From Opitutaceae bacterium (GTDB taxonomy: Bacteria > Verrucomicrobiota > Verrucomicrobiia > Opitutales > Opitutaceae): DNA of 64,000 nt. Made by a program: the position numbers and the translations under genes. This document shows, piece by piece, positions 38,905 to 46,620 of this stretch. The stretch spans positions 1 to 64,000 of the forward strand of contig JAEUGX010000034.1 of the NCBI GenBank assembly GCA_016795545.1, given 5' to 3'. Each line of letters opens with the position of its first letter. Within the stretch, counting starts at the first letter, position 1. The notes below the pieces were generated by a model. The model did not search any database. It was given only the letters and a program-made list of their open reading frames with translations, and was not told the DNA's origin.

Positions 38905-38934
38905 GAAAAAGGACGGGCGCGGAGGCCCGTCCTT
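38905..38934 (-). terminator. Rho-independent terminator between rplT and pheS
   Basis: Read on the minus strand, a 10-bp stem (AAGGACGGGC/GCCCGTCCTT) with a short loop is followed directly by a T run. It lies ~55 nt after the rplT stop and ~95 nt before pheS. It either ends the rpmI-rplT transcript or attenuates pheST. A second hairpin (GCGAGCC/GGCTCGC) precedes it in the same spacer. Confidence 0.8.
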
Positions 38935-38989
38935 CAGGGAAATGGTCCGAGACCAGAAGGCGAGCCTGCAGGCGGCTCGCGTTTTCGAC

Positions 38990-39364
38990 TCAGGCCTTGG
39001 CGGCCTTGGCTTTCAACGCGTCCTGCGCCTGCTTGACCAGCGCGCCAAACGCCACGGCGTCGGCAATCGCGATCTCGGAGAGCTGGCGACGGTCGAGCTG
39101 GATGTTGGCGGCCTTCAGGCCTTCGATGAAGCGGCTGTACGTGATGCCCGCCTCGCGGCAGGCCGCGTTCAGGCGCACGATCCACAAGCCGCGCATGTTG
39201 GCGCGCTTCTTCTTGCGGTCGATGTAGGCGTACTGCCAGGCATGCTGGACCGCTTCCTTGGCGTAGCGGAACAGCTTGGATTTGCTGCCGAAATAGCCCT
39301 TGGCGTATTTCAGCACTTTCTTGCGGCGCTTGCGCGACGCGGGGGAGTTGGTGACACGAGGCAT
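38990..39364 (-). CDS. rplT: 50S ribosomal protein L20
   Basis: A 124-residue early-assembly large-subunit protein that binds 23S rRNA. It starts 'MPRVTNSPASRKRRKKVLKYAKGY' in the standard basic L20 pattern, with 'AVQHAWQYAYIDRKKKRANMRGLWIVRLNAA' and 'GITYSRFIEGLKAANIQLDRR' as conserved cores. The Ala/Lys-rich tail is slightly extended relative to the usual ~118 residues. It lies 91 nt downstream of rpmI in the conserved rpmI-rplT order. Confidence 0.97.
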   Translation of the reverse strand: MPRVTNSPASRKRRKKVLKYAKGYFGSKSKLFRYAKEAVQHAWQYAYIDRKKKRANMRGLWIVRLNAACREAGITYSRFIEGLKAANIQLDRRQLSEIAIADAVAFGALVKQAQDALKAKAAKA

Positions 39365-39455
39365 GTTGGATTAGTGGTTTGGGCGCCGGCGGGTCGTCTC
39401 GTTAGGATTCACCCGCCTGGCGTAACTTCGGTTGACGCTTCGGCTGTCTTAGTGA

Positions 39456-39650
39456 TTAGAGCCCAAAGGGCAGACAGCGCTTGAGCGGCTCGGCATGGCC
39501 ATCAGCCACGAGCTTGTCGCGGGAGGCACGGCGCTTGGACTTCGTGCTTTTCGCGGCCAGCAGGTGACGGAAGCCGGGCGTGCGCCGGATCAATTTGCCC
39601 TTGGCGGACAACTTGAAGCGCTTGGCAACGGACTTTTTGGTCTTTTGCAT
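39456..39650 (-). CDS. rpmI: 50S ribosomal protein L35
   Basis: A 64-residue large-subunit protein from ATG 39650. It matches the L35 pattern: N-terminal 'KTKKSVAKRFKLSAKGKLIRR' and 'GFRHLLAAKSTKSKRR', ending 'LKRCLPFGL', close to the usual LP-x-G terminus. It is the first gene of the local ribosomal unit. infC, the common upstream partner, is not present here. Confidence 0.95.
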   Translation of the reverse strand: MQKTKKSVAKRFKLSAKGKLIRRTPGFRHLLAAKSTKSKRRASRDKLVADGHAEPLKRCLPFGL

Positions 39651-39929
39651 GGATGGAGCGGGCCAAAACAGAGCACGCCCGATGGCTTGGCAAGTATTTT
39701 GTCCCAAAAAACCCCAACGGGCGCCTCTGGCTGCCAAATCTCCTAAATCGGCCGCCGACACCGGGCTACGGCAAACTACAGGCATTCGGCGCCTCGCCGC
39801 CCCCAAGCAACCTGAACTCAGGCGGTTGAACACAAATTCCGCAGAATGATTTGTCCGCTCATTCGACCCAGCGACACCGTAAAGCGGAGTGGCGGGTCTC
39901 CTCCACACTTTCTCGGTTACCCACCCCGG

Positions 39930-41378
39930 CTAATCCCGGTAGTTCAAGGCCGGCTCCCGGTTTCCGAGCAGAGGTTCGTATTTGAAGTCGGCTCCCCGAC
40001 GTTCAATGAGTTCGGACTTTGCCTTCGGGATGATTTCGGGACGGGTAAACAGATCCACCGCGTTGAAAGCCAGCGTTTTGGCCGCGACCACGCGGCCCTT
40101 GGCGCAAATCTCCGTGGCCCCGCAAGCGGCCGCTTGCCAGCTGTGCGACGCGGTCCCCGGAACCCAGGTGGCCGTCCGAATGCCGATGGTGGGAACGACA
40201 TAACTGACGTCGCCGACATCCGTCGACCCCCCGCCCTCGCCGTCCGGGTCGATGCGCAGCGGCAGGACCTTGCGGGCGAGTTCGAGCGCGCCCGGCTTCC
40301 CGCCGGGCAGATTACGCCCGAGGGCTTCGGCAAACAGGAGATCCTGGGCATCGTAGTCGACACCGCCCACGCGCTCGAGGTTGACCTGGGCGACCCGGGC
40401 CAGGGTTTCATTGGGCAGCAGGTTGTAGACGCCCCCGATGATCTCCCAGTCCACGGTGGTCCCGGTGCCGAGCGCCGCGCCGCGCGCGGCATTGGTCACG
40501 CGGTCGAACAAGGCGCGGACGATTTCGCGGTCGCGGTGGCGGACATAATAATAGACCTCGGCGAAGGCCGGCACGACATTCGGCGCCTCGCCGCCGCGCG
40601 TGATCACGTAGTGGATGCGCGCATCCTGGGGCACGTGCTCGCGCATCAGGTTGACCATGGCGTTCATCGCCTCAACTCCGTCGAGCGCCGAGCGTCCGCG
40701 GTCGGGCGAGCTGGAGGCGTGCGAAGCGATCCCATGAAACCGGAATTTCACCGAGATGTTCGCCTTGCTGGGCCCCGGATTGACGACATTGCGGTCACTG
40801 GCGTGCCAGTGCAGCACGGCGTCGACCTCGTTGAACAGGCCCGCGCGCACCAGATAGACCTTGCCCGAGCCTCCCTCCTCCGCCGGACAACCATAGACCC
40901 GCAACGTGCCTTTCTGTCCGCTGGCGTGCATCCAGTTTCGCACGGCGATGGCCGCCTCCACGGAACCAGCGCCGAAAGCATGATGGCCGCAGGCATGGGC
41001 GGCCTTGCTGCCCGGCCGCTCCTTCCTCTCCGGCGTCGCGTCCTGCGAGATGCCCGGCAGCGCGTCGTACTCGGCCAGAATCCCGATCACCGGTTGGCCG
41101 ACGCCATAGGTCGCCACAAACGCGGTGGGAATTCCCGCCACCCCCGCCTCCACCGCAAACCCGGCGGCACGCAGCTGCTCCTGCAGGAGGGCGGAACTCT
41201 TGTGCTCCTGATAACCCACCTCGGCGTACTCCCAGATTTTCCGCATGATCTCCGAATAAGTCCCGCGATTGCGGTCGATCTCGGCGGCTATGCCCACCTT
41301 CGGATCCCCCGCCCCGCAAACGCGCGCCGCCGCCAGGAAAATGAACAACCCAATCTGGATTCTGGAGAATAAGCGCAT
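39930..41378 (-). CDS. Secreted M20-family amidohydrolase (AbgB-like)
   Basis: A 482-residue zinc metallohydrolase of the M20 peptidase/amidohydrolase family, most like AbgB (p-aminobenzoyl-glutamate hydrolase subunit B). From ATG 41378 it has a signal peptide (MRLFSRIQIGLFIFLAAARVCGAG). Metal ligands are visible in 'KAAHACGHHAFGAGS', 'CPAEEGGSGK' (acidic base Glu pair) and 'HSWQAAACG'. The dimerisation/lid domain is marked by 'FRFHGIASHASSSPDRGRSALDGVEAMN'. Export is unusual for AbgB-like enzymes and implies a periplasmic or extracellular amide substrate, unidentified. It is monocistronic. Confidence 0.87.
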   Translation of the reverse strand: MRLFSRIQIGLFIFLAAARVCGAGDPKVGIAAEIDRNRGTYSEIMRKIWEYAEVGYQEHKSSALLQEQLRAAGFAVEAGVAGIPTAFVATYGVGQPVIGILAEYDALPGISQDATPERKERPGSKAAHACGHHAFGAGSVEAAIAVRNWMHASGQKGTLRVYGCPAEEGGSGKVYLVRAGLFNEVDAVLHWHASDRNVVNPGPSKANISVKFRFHGIASHASSSPDRGRSALDGVEAMNAMVNLMREHVPQDARIHYVITRGGEAPNVVPAFAEVYYYVRHRDREIVRALFDRVTNAARGAALGTGTTVDWEIIGGVYNLLPNETLARVAQVNLERVGGVDYDAQDLLFAEALGRNLPGGKPGALELARKVLPLRIDPDGEGGGSTDVGDVSYVVPTIGIRTATWVPGTASHSWQAAACGATEICAKGRVVAAKTLAFNAVDLFTRPEIIPKAKSELIERRGADFKYEPLLGNREPALNYRD

Positions 41379-41736
41379 GGTAGGAGAAGAGGGGGTTTGA
41401 CCGTCGCACCCGAACGCTGCCGCGCTCGACACTTGCAGGCGGAAGTGGGCTCAAGGCAACTCATCGCACCGGCTGTGACAAGACTGCTCTCGAATCGCGC
41501 CATTGAAAGTTTCCCGCAGACAACGCCGTTTCCTAGGCTCGCGCGAATGCGACAAGCCGCCGGCCGCTTATGCCGGCCGAAGCCGGAATGCCGGACCTAA
41601 ATCGACGGAATCGCGCGCACCTTCGTTGGCAGGCAGAGCGCGAATCCACGACCGCCGATGCGATTGGCTCCGGAATTCCTGAAAAGGGGTTGACAAGCCC
41701 CTGCCGATATTAACGTTTGCCACTCCGTTTTTTGAT
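41379..41736. promoter_or_regulatory. Intergenic region with putative tRNA promoter
   Basis: No gene is seen in this 358-bp stretch. A consensus TTGACA at 41690-41695 lies 41 nt before tRNA-Lys and is followed by the AT-rich TATTAACGT (41708-41716). A -10 hexamer with a standard 16-18-nt spacer is poor (TAACGT with a 15-nt spacer is the best). It is a plausible promoter of the tRNA-Lys/Thr/Gln cluster. Confidence 0.4.
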
Positions 41737-41811
<75 letters not shown>

Positions 41812-41906
41812 CCTTTCTTTCACCTCACTGCTGCCCCTCCGGATTGCCGGATAGACAAGTGTTGTTTTTTCCCAGTCACTTTGGCCAATTGCGCGCAATG
41901 CGCCGC

Positions 41907-41981
41907 GCCGGCGTAGCTCAACGGTAGAGCACCTGTTTTGTAAACAGGCGGTTGCGGGTTCGAATCCCATCGCCGGCTCCA
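41907..41981 (+). tRNA. tRNA-Thr(UGU)
   Basis: A 75-nt cloverleaf with CCA. The acceptor is GCCGGCG/CGCCGGC with discriminator U. The anticodon stem CCUGU/ACAGG carries loop UUUGUAA, anticodon UGU (Thr, ACA). Confidence 0.95.
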
Positions 41982-42049
41982 CCAGCCCTGCCGGCATCGG
42001 CGTTTCGCGCGCGCCAGTCCTCATGCGCTCCTCCTGACGCGTGATTCAC

Positions 42050-42123
42050 TGCCCGATGGTGTAATGGTAGCACAAACGACTCTGACTCGTTTTGTCTAGG
42101 TTCGAGTCCTAGTCGGGCAGCCA
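42050..42123 (+). tRNA. tRNA-Gln(CUG)
   Basis: A 74-nt cloverleaf with CCA. The U1:A72 acceptor (UGCCCGA/UCGGGCA) is typical of tRNA-Gln, with discriminator G. The anticodon stem AACGA/UCGUU carries loop CUCUGAC, anticodon CUG (Gln, CAG). Confidence 0.95.
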
Positions 42124-42171
42124 CTTCATGACACCGCGCGAATAATTTCGCAATCAATACAACAAAGCGCA

Positions 42172-42201
42172 TTGACACGCCAAAGTGAATGTCAGCAACA
42201 T
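42172..42201 (+). promoter_or_regulatory. Putative promoter of exb/ton operon
   Basis: A perfect TTGACA -35 element (42172-42177) is followed 18 nt later by a weak -10 (CAACAT, 42196-42201). It leaves a ~180-nt AT-richer leader before exbB. It is supported only by hexamer match. Confidence 0.3.
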
Positions 42202-42386
42202 TTGCATTCCCGAATTTTTTTGGTCATCTTGCTTGCGTCTAAACACTCGCTTTCCCCCAACTCCGGCCACTTGGCGGAGCCGTCATTGTGTGACGTAATT
42301 GGCGCGTCTCGTGCTTATTGATGATCCCCACTTTCCGTTAAAAGGAATACACCACTACGCTAGCGATAATCCATCCTACATTCACT

Positions 42387-43067
42387 ATGATCACAGCACA
42401 ACTCCCCTTGGCGATTCTTCTGACGAACCCGGACGGCAGTCCCATGACCTCCATGGAGCTGTTCAAGCACGGCGGCCCGATTATGTGGCCGATTCTCGTG
42501 GTGTCGTTCCTGCTGATCACGGTGGCCATCGAGCGCATGATCTTCATCGTTCGCGAAAATCGCCGTCGCGAGCCTGAGCTCGTCGACAAGATGCTTGAGA
42601 AGGTGGAATCTAATGACATCGACGGCGCCCTGGAGCTCGGTAAGAAGAGCCAGGACTATGTTGCGCGCATCCTTGTATACGCGCTTACACATAAAGAGCA
42701 CTCGCTGGGCAACGCCTTCACCCGTGCCGCCAGCCAGGAGCTTCAGCGCTTCAGCCAGGGTCTGCCGACTCTCGACACCTGCATCACCGCGGCCCCGCTG
42801 CTCGGTCTGCTCGGTACCGTTACGGGCATGATGGGCACCTTCGGCGCGCTGGGTGGCGGCGACATCGGTGCGGCGGCCAGCAAGATCACCGGTGGTGTTG
42901 CCGAGGCCCTTATCGCCACGATGTGCGGTCTGGCCATCGCCATCATGGGCCTGCTCCCCTTCAATTACCTGAACGCCCGCGCTGAGGAAGCCCGCCACGA
43001 GGTTGAGGACGCTTCCAATTCGCTCGAGATCATCATCAATAAGTCCGAGAGCACCAGCAGCCGCTGA
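42387..43067 (+). CDS. exbB: MotA/TolQ/ExbB proton channel protein
   Basis: The inner-membrane proton-channel subunit of a Ton-type energiser, 226 residues. Three TM segments are visible: near 32-52 (PIMWPILVVSFLLITVAIE), 130-155 (ITAAPLLGLLGTVTGMMGTF) and 175-198 (GVAEALIATMCGLAIAIMGL). The family core 'LLGLLGTVTGMMGTF' and 'GVAEALIATMCGLAIAI' is well preserved. The cytoplasmic loop between TM1 and TM2 carries 'NAFTRAASQELQRFSQGLPTLDTCI'. There is no Shine-Dalgarno sequence before the ATG. It is followed by two exbD genes, a tonB-like gene and three uncharacterised genes, all on the same strand, ending at the terminator 47186-47214. Confidence 0.95.
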   Translation: MITAQLPLAILLTNPDGSPMTSMELFKHGGPIMWPILVVSFLLITVAIERMIFIVRENRRREPELVDKMLEKVESNDIDGALELGKKSQDYVARILVYALTHKEHSLGNAFTRAASQELQRFSQGLPTLDTCITAAPLLGLLGTVTGMMGTFGALGGGDIGAAASKITGGVAEALIATMCGLAIAIMGLLPFNYLNARAEEARHEVEDASNSLEIIINKSESTSSR

Positions 43068-43103
43068 GCTCTGCCGCGGCTTTAACCTTTAACACTTACT
43101 GTC

Positions 43104-43523
43104 ATGCACGGTGGTGGCGGCGGAACAGGCCCAGGCGGCACGAAAAAGGCACGCATTGAGATTATCCCTCTCATTGACGTTATCTTCTTCCTGCTTGCGA
43201 CTTTCGTTCTGTTCACTCTTTCCCTCAACAAGTCGAACGGCGTCAGCGTGCAGTTGCCCCCGGCCGAGACCGCTGAACCGCGCGACCCCGCTGGTACGGT
43301 GACCATCAGCGTCACCGACGAGGGCACCATCGCATGGAACAAGGACTTGGTAACGCTGGACGAATTCCTCCAGCGGTTGCAGCAGTACCGCATCCAGGAG
43401 CCGGAAGGCCGCATCCTCATCAACGGTGACGAGCGCGCGTTCTTTGCCCAGGCGGTCTACGTCTTTGACGAGGCCCGCAAGGCCGGCTTCACCAAGGTGT
43501 TCATCGAAACCCGCGCCCGCTGA
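43104..43523 (+). CDS. exbD: ExbD/TolR biopolymer transport protein 1
   Basis: A 139-residue bitopic protein. After a Gly-rich N-terminus the TM helix begins with the conserved 'IEIIPLIDVIFFLLATFVLF', including the membrane Asp that couples proton flow. The periplasmic domain has 'VTISVTDEGTIAWNKDLV' and 'DERAFFAQAVYVFDEARKAGF'. It is paralogous to the next gene, with nearly identical TM segments even at nucleotide level. The start is preceded by tandem CTTTAAC motifs and lacks a Shine-Dalgarno sequence. Confidence 0.93.
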   Translation: MHGGGGGTGPGGTKKARIEIIPLIDVIFFLLATFVLFTLSLNKSNGVSVQLPPAETAEPRDPAGTVTISVTDEGTIAWNKDLVTLDEFLQRLQQYRIQEPEGRILINGDERAFFAQAVYVFDEARKAGFTKVFIETRAR

Positions 43524-43524
43524 T

Positions 43525-43552
43525 CCGGGCCGCCTAATTTTCGGCGGCCCGG
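43525..43552 (+). promoter_or_regulatory. Strong hairpin between the two exbD genes
   Basis: A perfect 10-bp GC-rich stem (CCGGGCCGCC/GGCGGCCCGG) with an 8-nt AT-rich loop starts just after the first exbD stop. There is no U-tract, so it is more likely an mRNA stability/processing element than a terminator. Confidence 0.6.
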
Positions 43553-43580
43553 CCCGTATAACCGAGTAGAAGCCCACATC

Positions 43581-44009
43581 ATGGAAGGCACAAAAATCAA
43601 AGTTTCGAAACGGAAGCAGGCGCGCATTGAGATCATCCCTCTCATCGACGTCATCTTCTTCCTGCTCGCGACCTTCGTCCTCTTCACCCTCTCGCTGAAG
43701 CGCATCGAATCGCTGCCGGTTGACCTGCCCGTCGCCAAACCGCCCACGGGAGAGCCGCCGCCGACCGATACGGTCACCATCCAGGTGTCCGGTGAAGGCG
43801 CGATCTTCTGGAACCGCGAACTGATCGACATGGGTGAGGTGCCTTCCCGCATTGCCTACTACAAGACCCAGACCGACGACCCTCGCATCCTGATCGCCGG
43901 CGACGAGAAGGCCCGCTTCGGCACCACCGTCGCCGTGCTCGACGAAGTACGCAAGGCCGGCATCCAGAAGTTCTCGGTCGAAACCCGCACCCGCCCGACG
44001 GGCAAATAA
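43581..44009 (+). CDS. exbD: ExbD/TolR biopolymer transport protein 2
   Basis: A 142-residue paralog of the preceding ExbD. It has the same TM core 'IEIIPLIDVIFFLLATFVLF' with the membrane Asp, then 'LSLKRIESLPVDLPVAKPP' and the periplasmic domain 'VTIQVSGEGAIFWNRELIDMG' with 'GDEKARFGTTVAVLDEVRKAG'. Two different ExbD chains in one operon suggest a heteromeric ExbD dimer inside the ExbB pentamer, as proposed for other two-ExbD systems (inference). It lies 11 nt upstream of tonB. Confidence 0.93.
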   Translation: MEGTKIKVSKRKQARIEIIPLIDVIFFLLATFVLFTLSLKRIESLPVDLPVAKPPTGEPPPTDTVTIQVSGEGAIFWNRELIDMGEVPSRIAYYKTQTDDPRILIAGDEKARFGTTVAVLDEVRKAGIQKFSVETRTRPTGK

Positions 44010-44020
44010 CCCACCCGCCC

Positions 44021-44680
44021 ATGAAAAAAGATCTTATCATCGGCCTCGTGGCATCGCTCGCCCTCCATTTCGGTGTCCTGAATCCCCTCCAAGGCAAGTC
44101 TCCCCCGCCCAAAAAGGCCCCGCCGCCCAAGGAAGAGGTCATGGAATTTGTCATGCCCCCGCTTGAGGAGGAGCCAGACGACAAGGTTGAGGAACTGGAC
44201 AACGAGCCCGTGGAGAACCAGATGGCTCCTCCGAGCCTCGTCGACATTCCCACCGTCGTGCCGGTCAATGCCTTTACCCAGCCGCTCACTCCTCCCCCGC
44301 CCCCGGGCATGACTCCGTCCAAGGGCGCGATCAGCATCCCGGTCACCAAGCCTGGCGCCAATTTCGGCCGCGGCATCAAGGACCTGTTTGACGTCGCCAA
44401 CCTCGACCAGCGCCCGGTCGCGCGTGTCCAGCCGCAGCCGACCTACCCGTACGAAATGAGCCGCGCCGGCATCAACGGCGAGGTCGTCGTCGAATTCATC
44501 ATCAATTCCAACGGCGACGTGACCCAGACCCAGGTCGTCCGCTCTTCCCACCGCGAGTTCGAGGTTCCGGCCATGCAGGCCGTGCAAAAGTGGAAGTTCA
44601 AGCCGGGCCGCAAGGGCGGCCGCGCCGTGAACACCCGGGTCTCTCAGCTCATCGAGTTCAATCTCGACGACAACCGCTAA
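44021..44680 (+). CDS. tonB: TonB-like energy transducer
   Basis: A 219-residue protein with an N-terminal membrane anchor (KKDLIIGLVASLALHFGVL, with the His typical of TonB's S/H anchor residue), a Pro-rich periplasm-spanning region (~30-110, PPPKKAPPPKEE and TPPPPPGM) and a C-terminal TonB domain 'VQPQPTYPYEMSRAGINGEVVVEF', 'VTQTQVVRSSHREFEVPAMQAV' and 'WKFKPGRKGG'. It transmits proton-motive energy from ExbBD to an outer-membrane receptor. No TonB-dependent receptor gene is adjacent. The TPR gene starts 15 nt downstream. Confidence 0.93.
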   Translation: MKKDLIIGLVASLALHFGVLNPLQGKSPPPKKAPPPKEEVMEFVMPPLEEEPDDKVEELDNEPVENQMAPPSLVDIPTVVPVNAFTQPLTPPPPPGMTPSKGAISIPVTKPGANFGRGIKDLFDVANLDQRPVARVQPQPTYPYEMSRAGINGEVVVEFIINSNGDVTQTQVVRSSHREFEVPAMQAVQKWKFKPGRKGGRAVNTRVSQLIEFNLDDNR

Positions 44681-44695
44681 ACGCGCAGGACGACC

Positions 44696-46027
44696 ATGTC
44701 GAAGTTCACCTCTTTTGTCCGCATCCCCGCTGTCTTCGCCGCCCTGGCGATCGGTCTCGCCGCCCAGCAGACGCCCCCCCGCGAGTACTTCCCGTCGGAG
44801 GCCACCGGCGAGATCCTGCCGCAGTACAAGACCGCCGTCGACGCGAAGAATTATGATGGCGCCATCGCCATGCTCGACGCCCAGCTCAGCAAGGTCGCGG
44901 CCGACAGCTACGACGCCGCCCTGCTCCTGCAGCTGAAGACCCAGACCCTGCTGCAGAAGGGCGACTTCACCAAGGCCATCGAGCCCATGGAGAAGGGCCT
45001 CGCCCTTTCCGACAGCAAGACCCCCACCTACTACGACGAGCGCGCGACGCGCGAACTCGTCTACTTCCTCGCCCAGCTCTACGCGCAGGAGGCCATCAAC
45101 ACCAAGAACCCGACGCTCGCCGTCAGCCTCTACGACAAGTCGGAAAAGGCCATCCAGCGCTGGCTGAAGATCAATAACAACAAGCCCACGTCCGAATCGC
45201 AGCTGTTCTACACCCAGATGCTCTACGGCCGGGCGACGCTGAACGCCGACAAGCCCGACCTCGAGGTGGTGAAGCGGGCCCTTGAGCAGGCCGACATCGG
45301 CCTGCACCTGTCGACCCGCCCGCGCGATACGCTTTACCTCATCAAGCTCGTCTGCCTCCAGCAGCTCAACCGCAACGAGGAGGCCACCGAGATGCTGGAG
45401 CTCATGGTTAAGCAGAAGCCCGACTCCAGTTCGTTCTGGTCCCAGCTCGCCGCCCTTTACCTCAGCACGGGCAACGACCTTCGCGCGGCCCTCACCATCG
45501 AGCGGGCCCAGAAGTTCGGGCAGATGAACACGCCGAAGGACAATTTCAATCTCATCGGCATCTACTTCAACATCGGCGAGTATGAGGCTTCGGCCGACCT
45601 GCTGGAGGCCGGCCTCAAGAGCGGTCGCGTCGAAAATGATCCCAAGAACTGGGAGCTCCTCGCCCTCAACTACCAGCAGCTGCAACGTCCCTTCAAGGCC
45701 ATCGAGGCCCTCAAGCAGGCGACCAAGGCCTTCCCGAAGTCCGGCCAGCTCGAATTCCTGATCGCCCAGGCCTACCACTCGATGGAGAAAGCCGAGGATG
45801 CCCTCCCCCACCTCCAGGCGGCTGTGGCCAAGGGTGAGCTCCAGCGCCCCCACCAAGTCTATCTGTTTCTCGCCTACATCGCCTACGAGTTGAAGAAATT
45901 CGATATCGCCATGGAAGCCGCCAAGAAGGCCGCCGAGACACCCGAGGGCGCCAAGGACGGCCAGAGCATGGTCCGCGCGATCGAGGACATCCTCAAGGAC
46001 CGCGAGGCCAAGAAAAACAAGATGTGA
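44696..46027 (+). CDS. Exported TPR-repeat protein of exb/ton operon
   Basis: A 443-residue protein with a signal peptide (KFTSFVRIPAVFAALAIGLAAQQ). The body consists of tetratricopeptide-like helical repeats, for example 'YKTAVDAKNYDGAIAMLDAQL', 'LKTQTLLQKGDFTKAIEPMEKGL', 'LNRNEEATEMLELMVKQKP', 'LAALYLSTGNDLRAALTIERA', 'GIYFNIGEYEASADLLEAGL' and 'YQQLQRPFKAIEALKQATKAF'. It is predicted to be periplasmic and to scaffold protein contacts, possibly linking TonB to substrates or to the peptidoglycan. The TPR assignment is confident; the specific role is not known. Co-directional, closely spaced genes argue for joint function with ExbBD-TonB. Confidence 0.85.
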   Translation: MSKFTSFVRIPAVFAALAIGLAAQQTPPREYFPSEATGEILPQYKTAVDAKNYDGAIAMLDAQLSKVAADSYDAALLLQLKTQTLLQKGDFTKAIEPMEKGLALSDSKTPTYYDERATRELVYFLAQLYAQEAINTKNPTLAVSLYDKSEKAIQRWLKINNNKPTSESQLFYTQMLYGRATLNADKPDLEVVKRALEQADIGLHLSTRPRDTLYLIKLVCLQQLNRNEEATEMLELMVKQKPDSSSFWSQLAALYLSTGNDLRAALTIERAQKFGQMNTPKDNFNLIGIYFNIGEYEASADLLEAGLKSGRVENDPKNWELLALNYQQLQRPFKAIEALKQATKAFPKSGQLEFLIAQAYHSMEKAEDALPHLQAAVAKGELQRPHQVYLFLAYIAYELKKFDIAMEAAKKAAETPEGAKDGQSMVRAIEDILKDREAKKNKM

Positions 46028-46059
46028 TCCCTTCCCTTTAACGCACGTAGCACACGACC

Positions 46060-46599
46060 ATGAACAAAGCTTACATTATCTTCCCGCTTCTCGCCCTCGC
46101 GATTTTTTCCGGGTTCTACCTGAATTTCAGCAAGGGCTACGAGGCCAAGCTCGCCGCCGACAAGGCCAAGGCCGAGGCAGCCCGTGTCGAGAAGGCCAAG
46201 AAGGATGTCGCGGACCGCGATCTCGCCATCAAGGCAGCCATCGAGGCCCAGGAGAAGCGCAAGAAGGAGCGTGAGGCGAAGGAGGCCATCGACGAGGCCA
46301 AGAAGGTTGCCCGCCAGGAGGCTGAGGACAATCGTCAGCGCGCCTACGATGACCGCAACCGCCTCCGCGACCAGGTTTCCCGTCTCAAGAAGGAACTCGA
46401 GGAGGTCAAGGCCGCCATCGCCAAGGCTGAGGACGAAAAGAAGCGCCACATCGACGAGAAGGCGTTCCTCCAGACCTACGTGAAGCAGGCCGAGGCCAAC
46501 GTGAAGTACTACTACGATCTGCTCGACAAGATCGCCGCCGCCGAAGCCGCCCGCGCCGCCGCTGCCGCTGCCGCCGCAGCCGCCGCGAAGAAAAGCTGA
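46060..46599 (+). CDS. Membrane-anchored coiled-coil protein A of exb/ton operon
   Basis: A 179-residue protein with an uncleaved-looking N-terminal TM anchor (KAYIIFPLLALAIFSGFYLNF), then a nearly continuous charged coiled-coil (~30-165, e.g. 'EKAKKDVADRDLAIKAAIEAQEKRKKEREAKE', split here by heptads, and 'LKKELEEVKAAIAKAEDEKKRH'). The C-terminus is a poly-Ala run ending AKKS. It is paralogous to the next gene in size and layout (same 'MNK-Y-I-P' start). It is predicted to extend from the inner membrane into the periplasm. No known family; function unknown. Confidence 0.8.
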   Translation: MNKAYIIFPLLALAIFSGFYLNFSKGYEAKLAADKAKAEAARVEKAKKDVADRDLAIKAAIEAQEKRKKEREAKEAIDEAKKVARQEAEDNRQRAYDDRNRLRDQVSRLKKELEEVKAAIAKAEDEKKRHIDEKAFLQTYVKQAEANVKYYYDLLDKIAAAEAARAAAAAAAAAAAKKS

Positions 46600-46620
46600 A
46601 CACCGCACCCTTCGACACAC

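Noticed and set aside
38812..38989. T-box riboswitch before pheST
   Set aside because: No specifier loop or TGGNACCGCG-type T-box sequence was seen.
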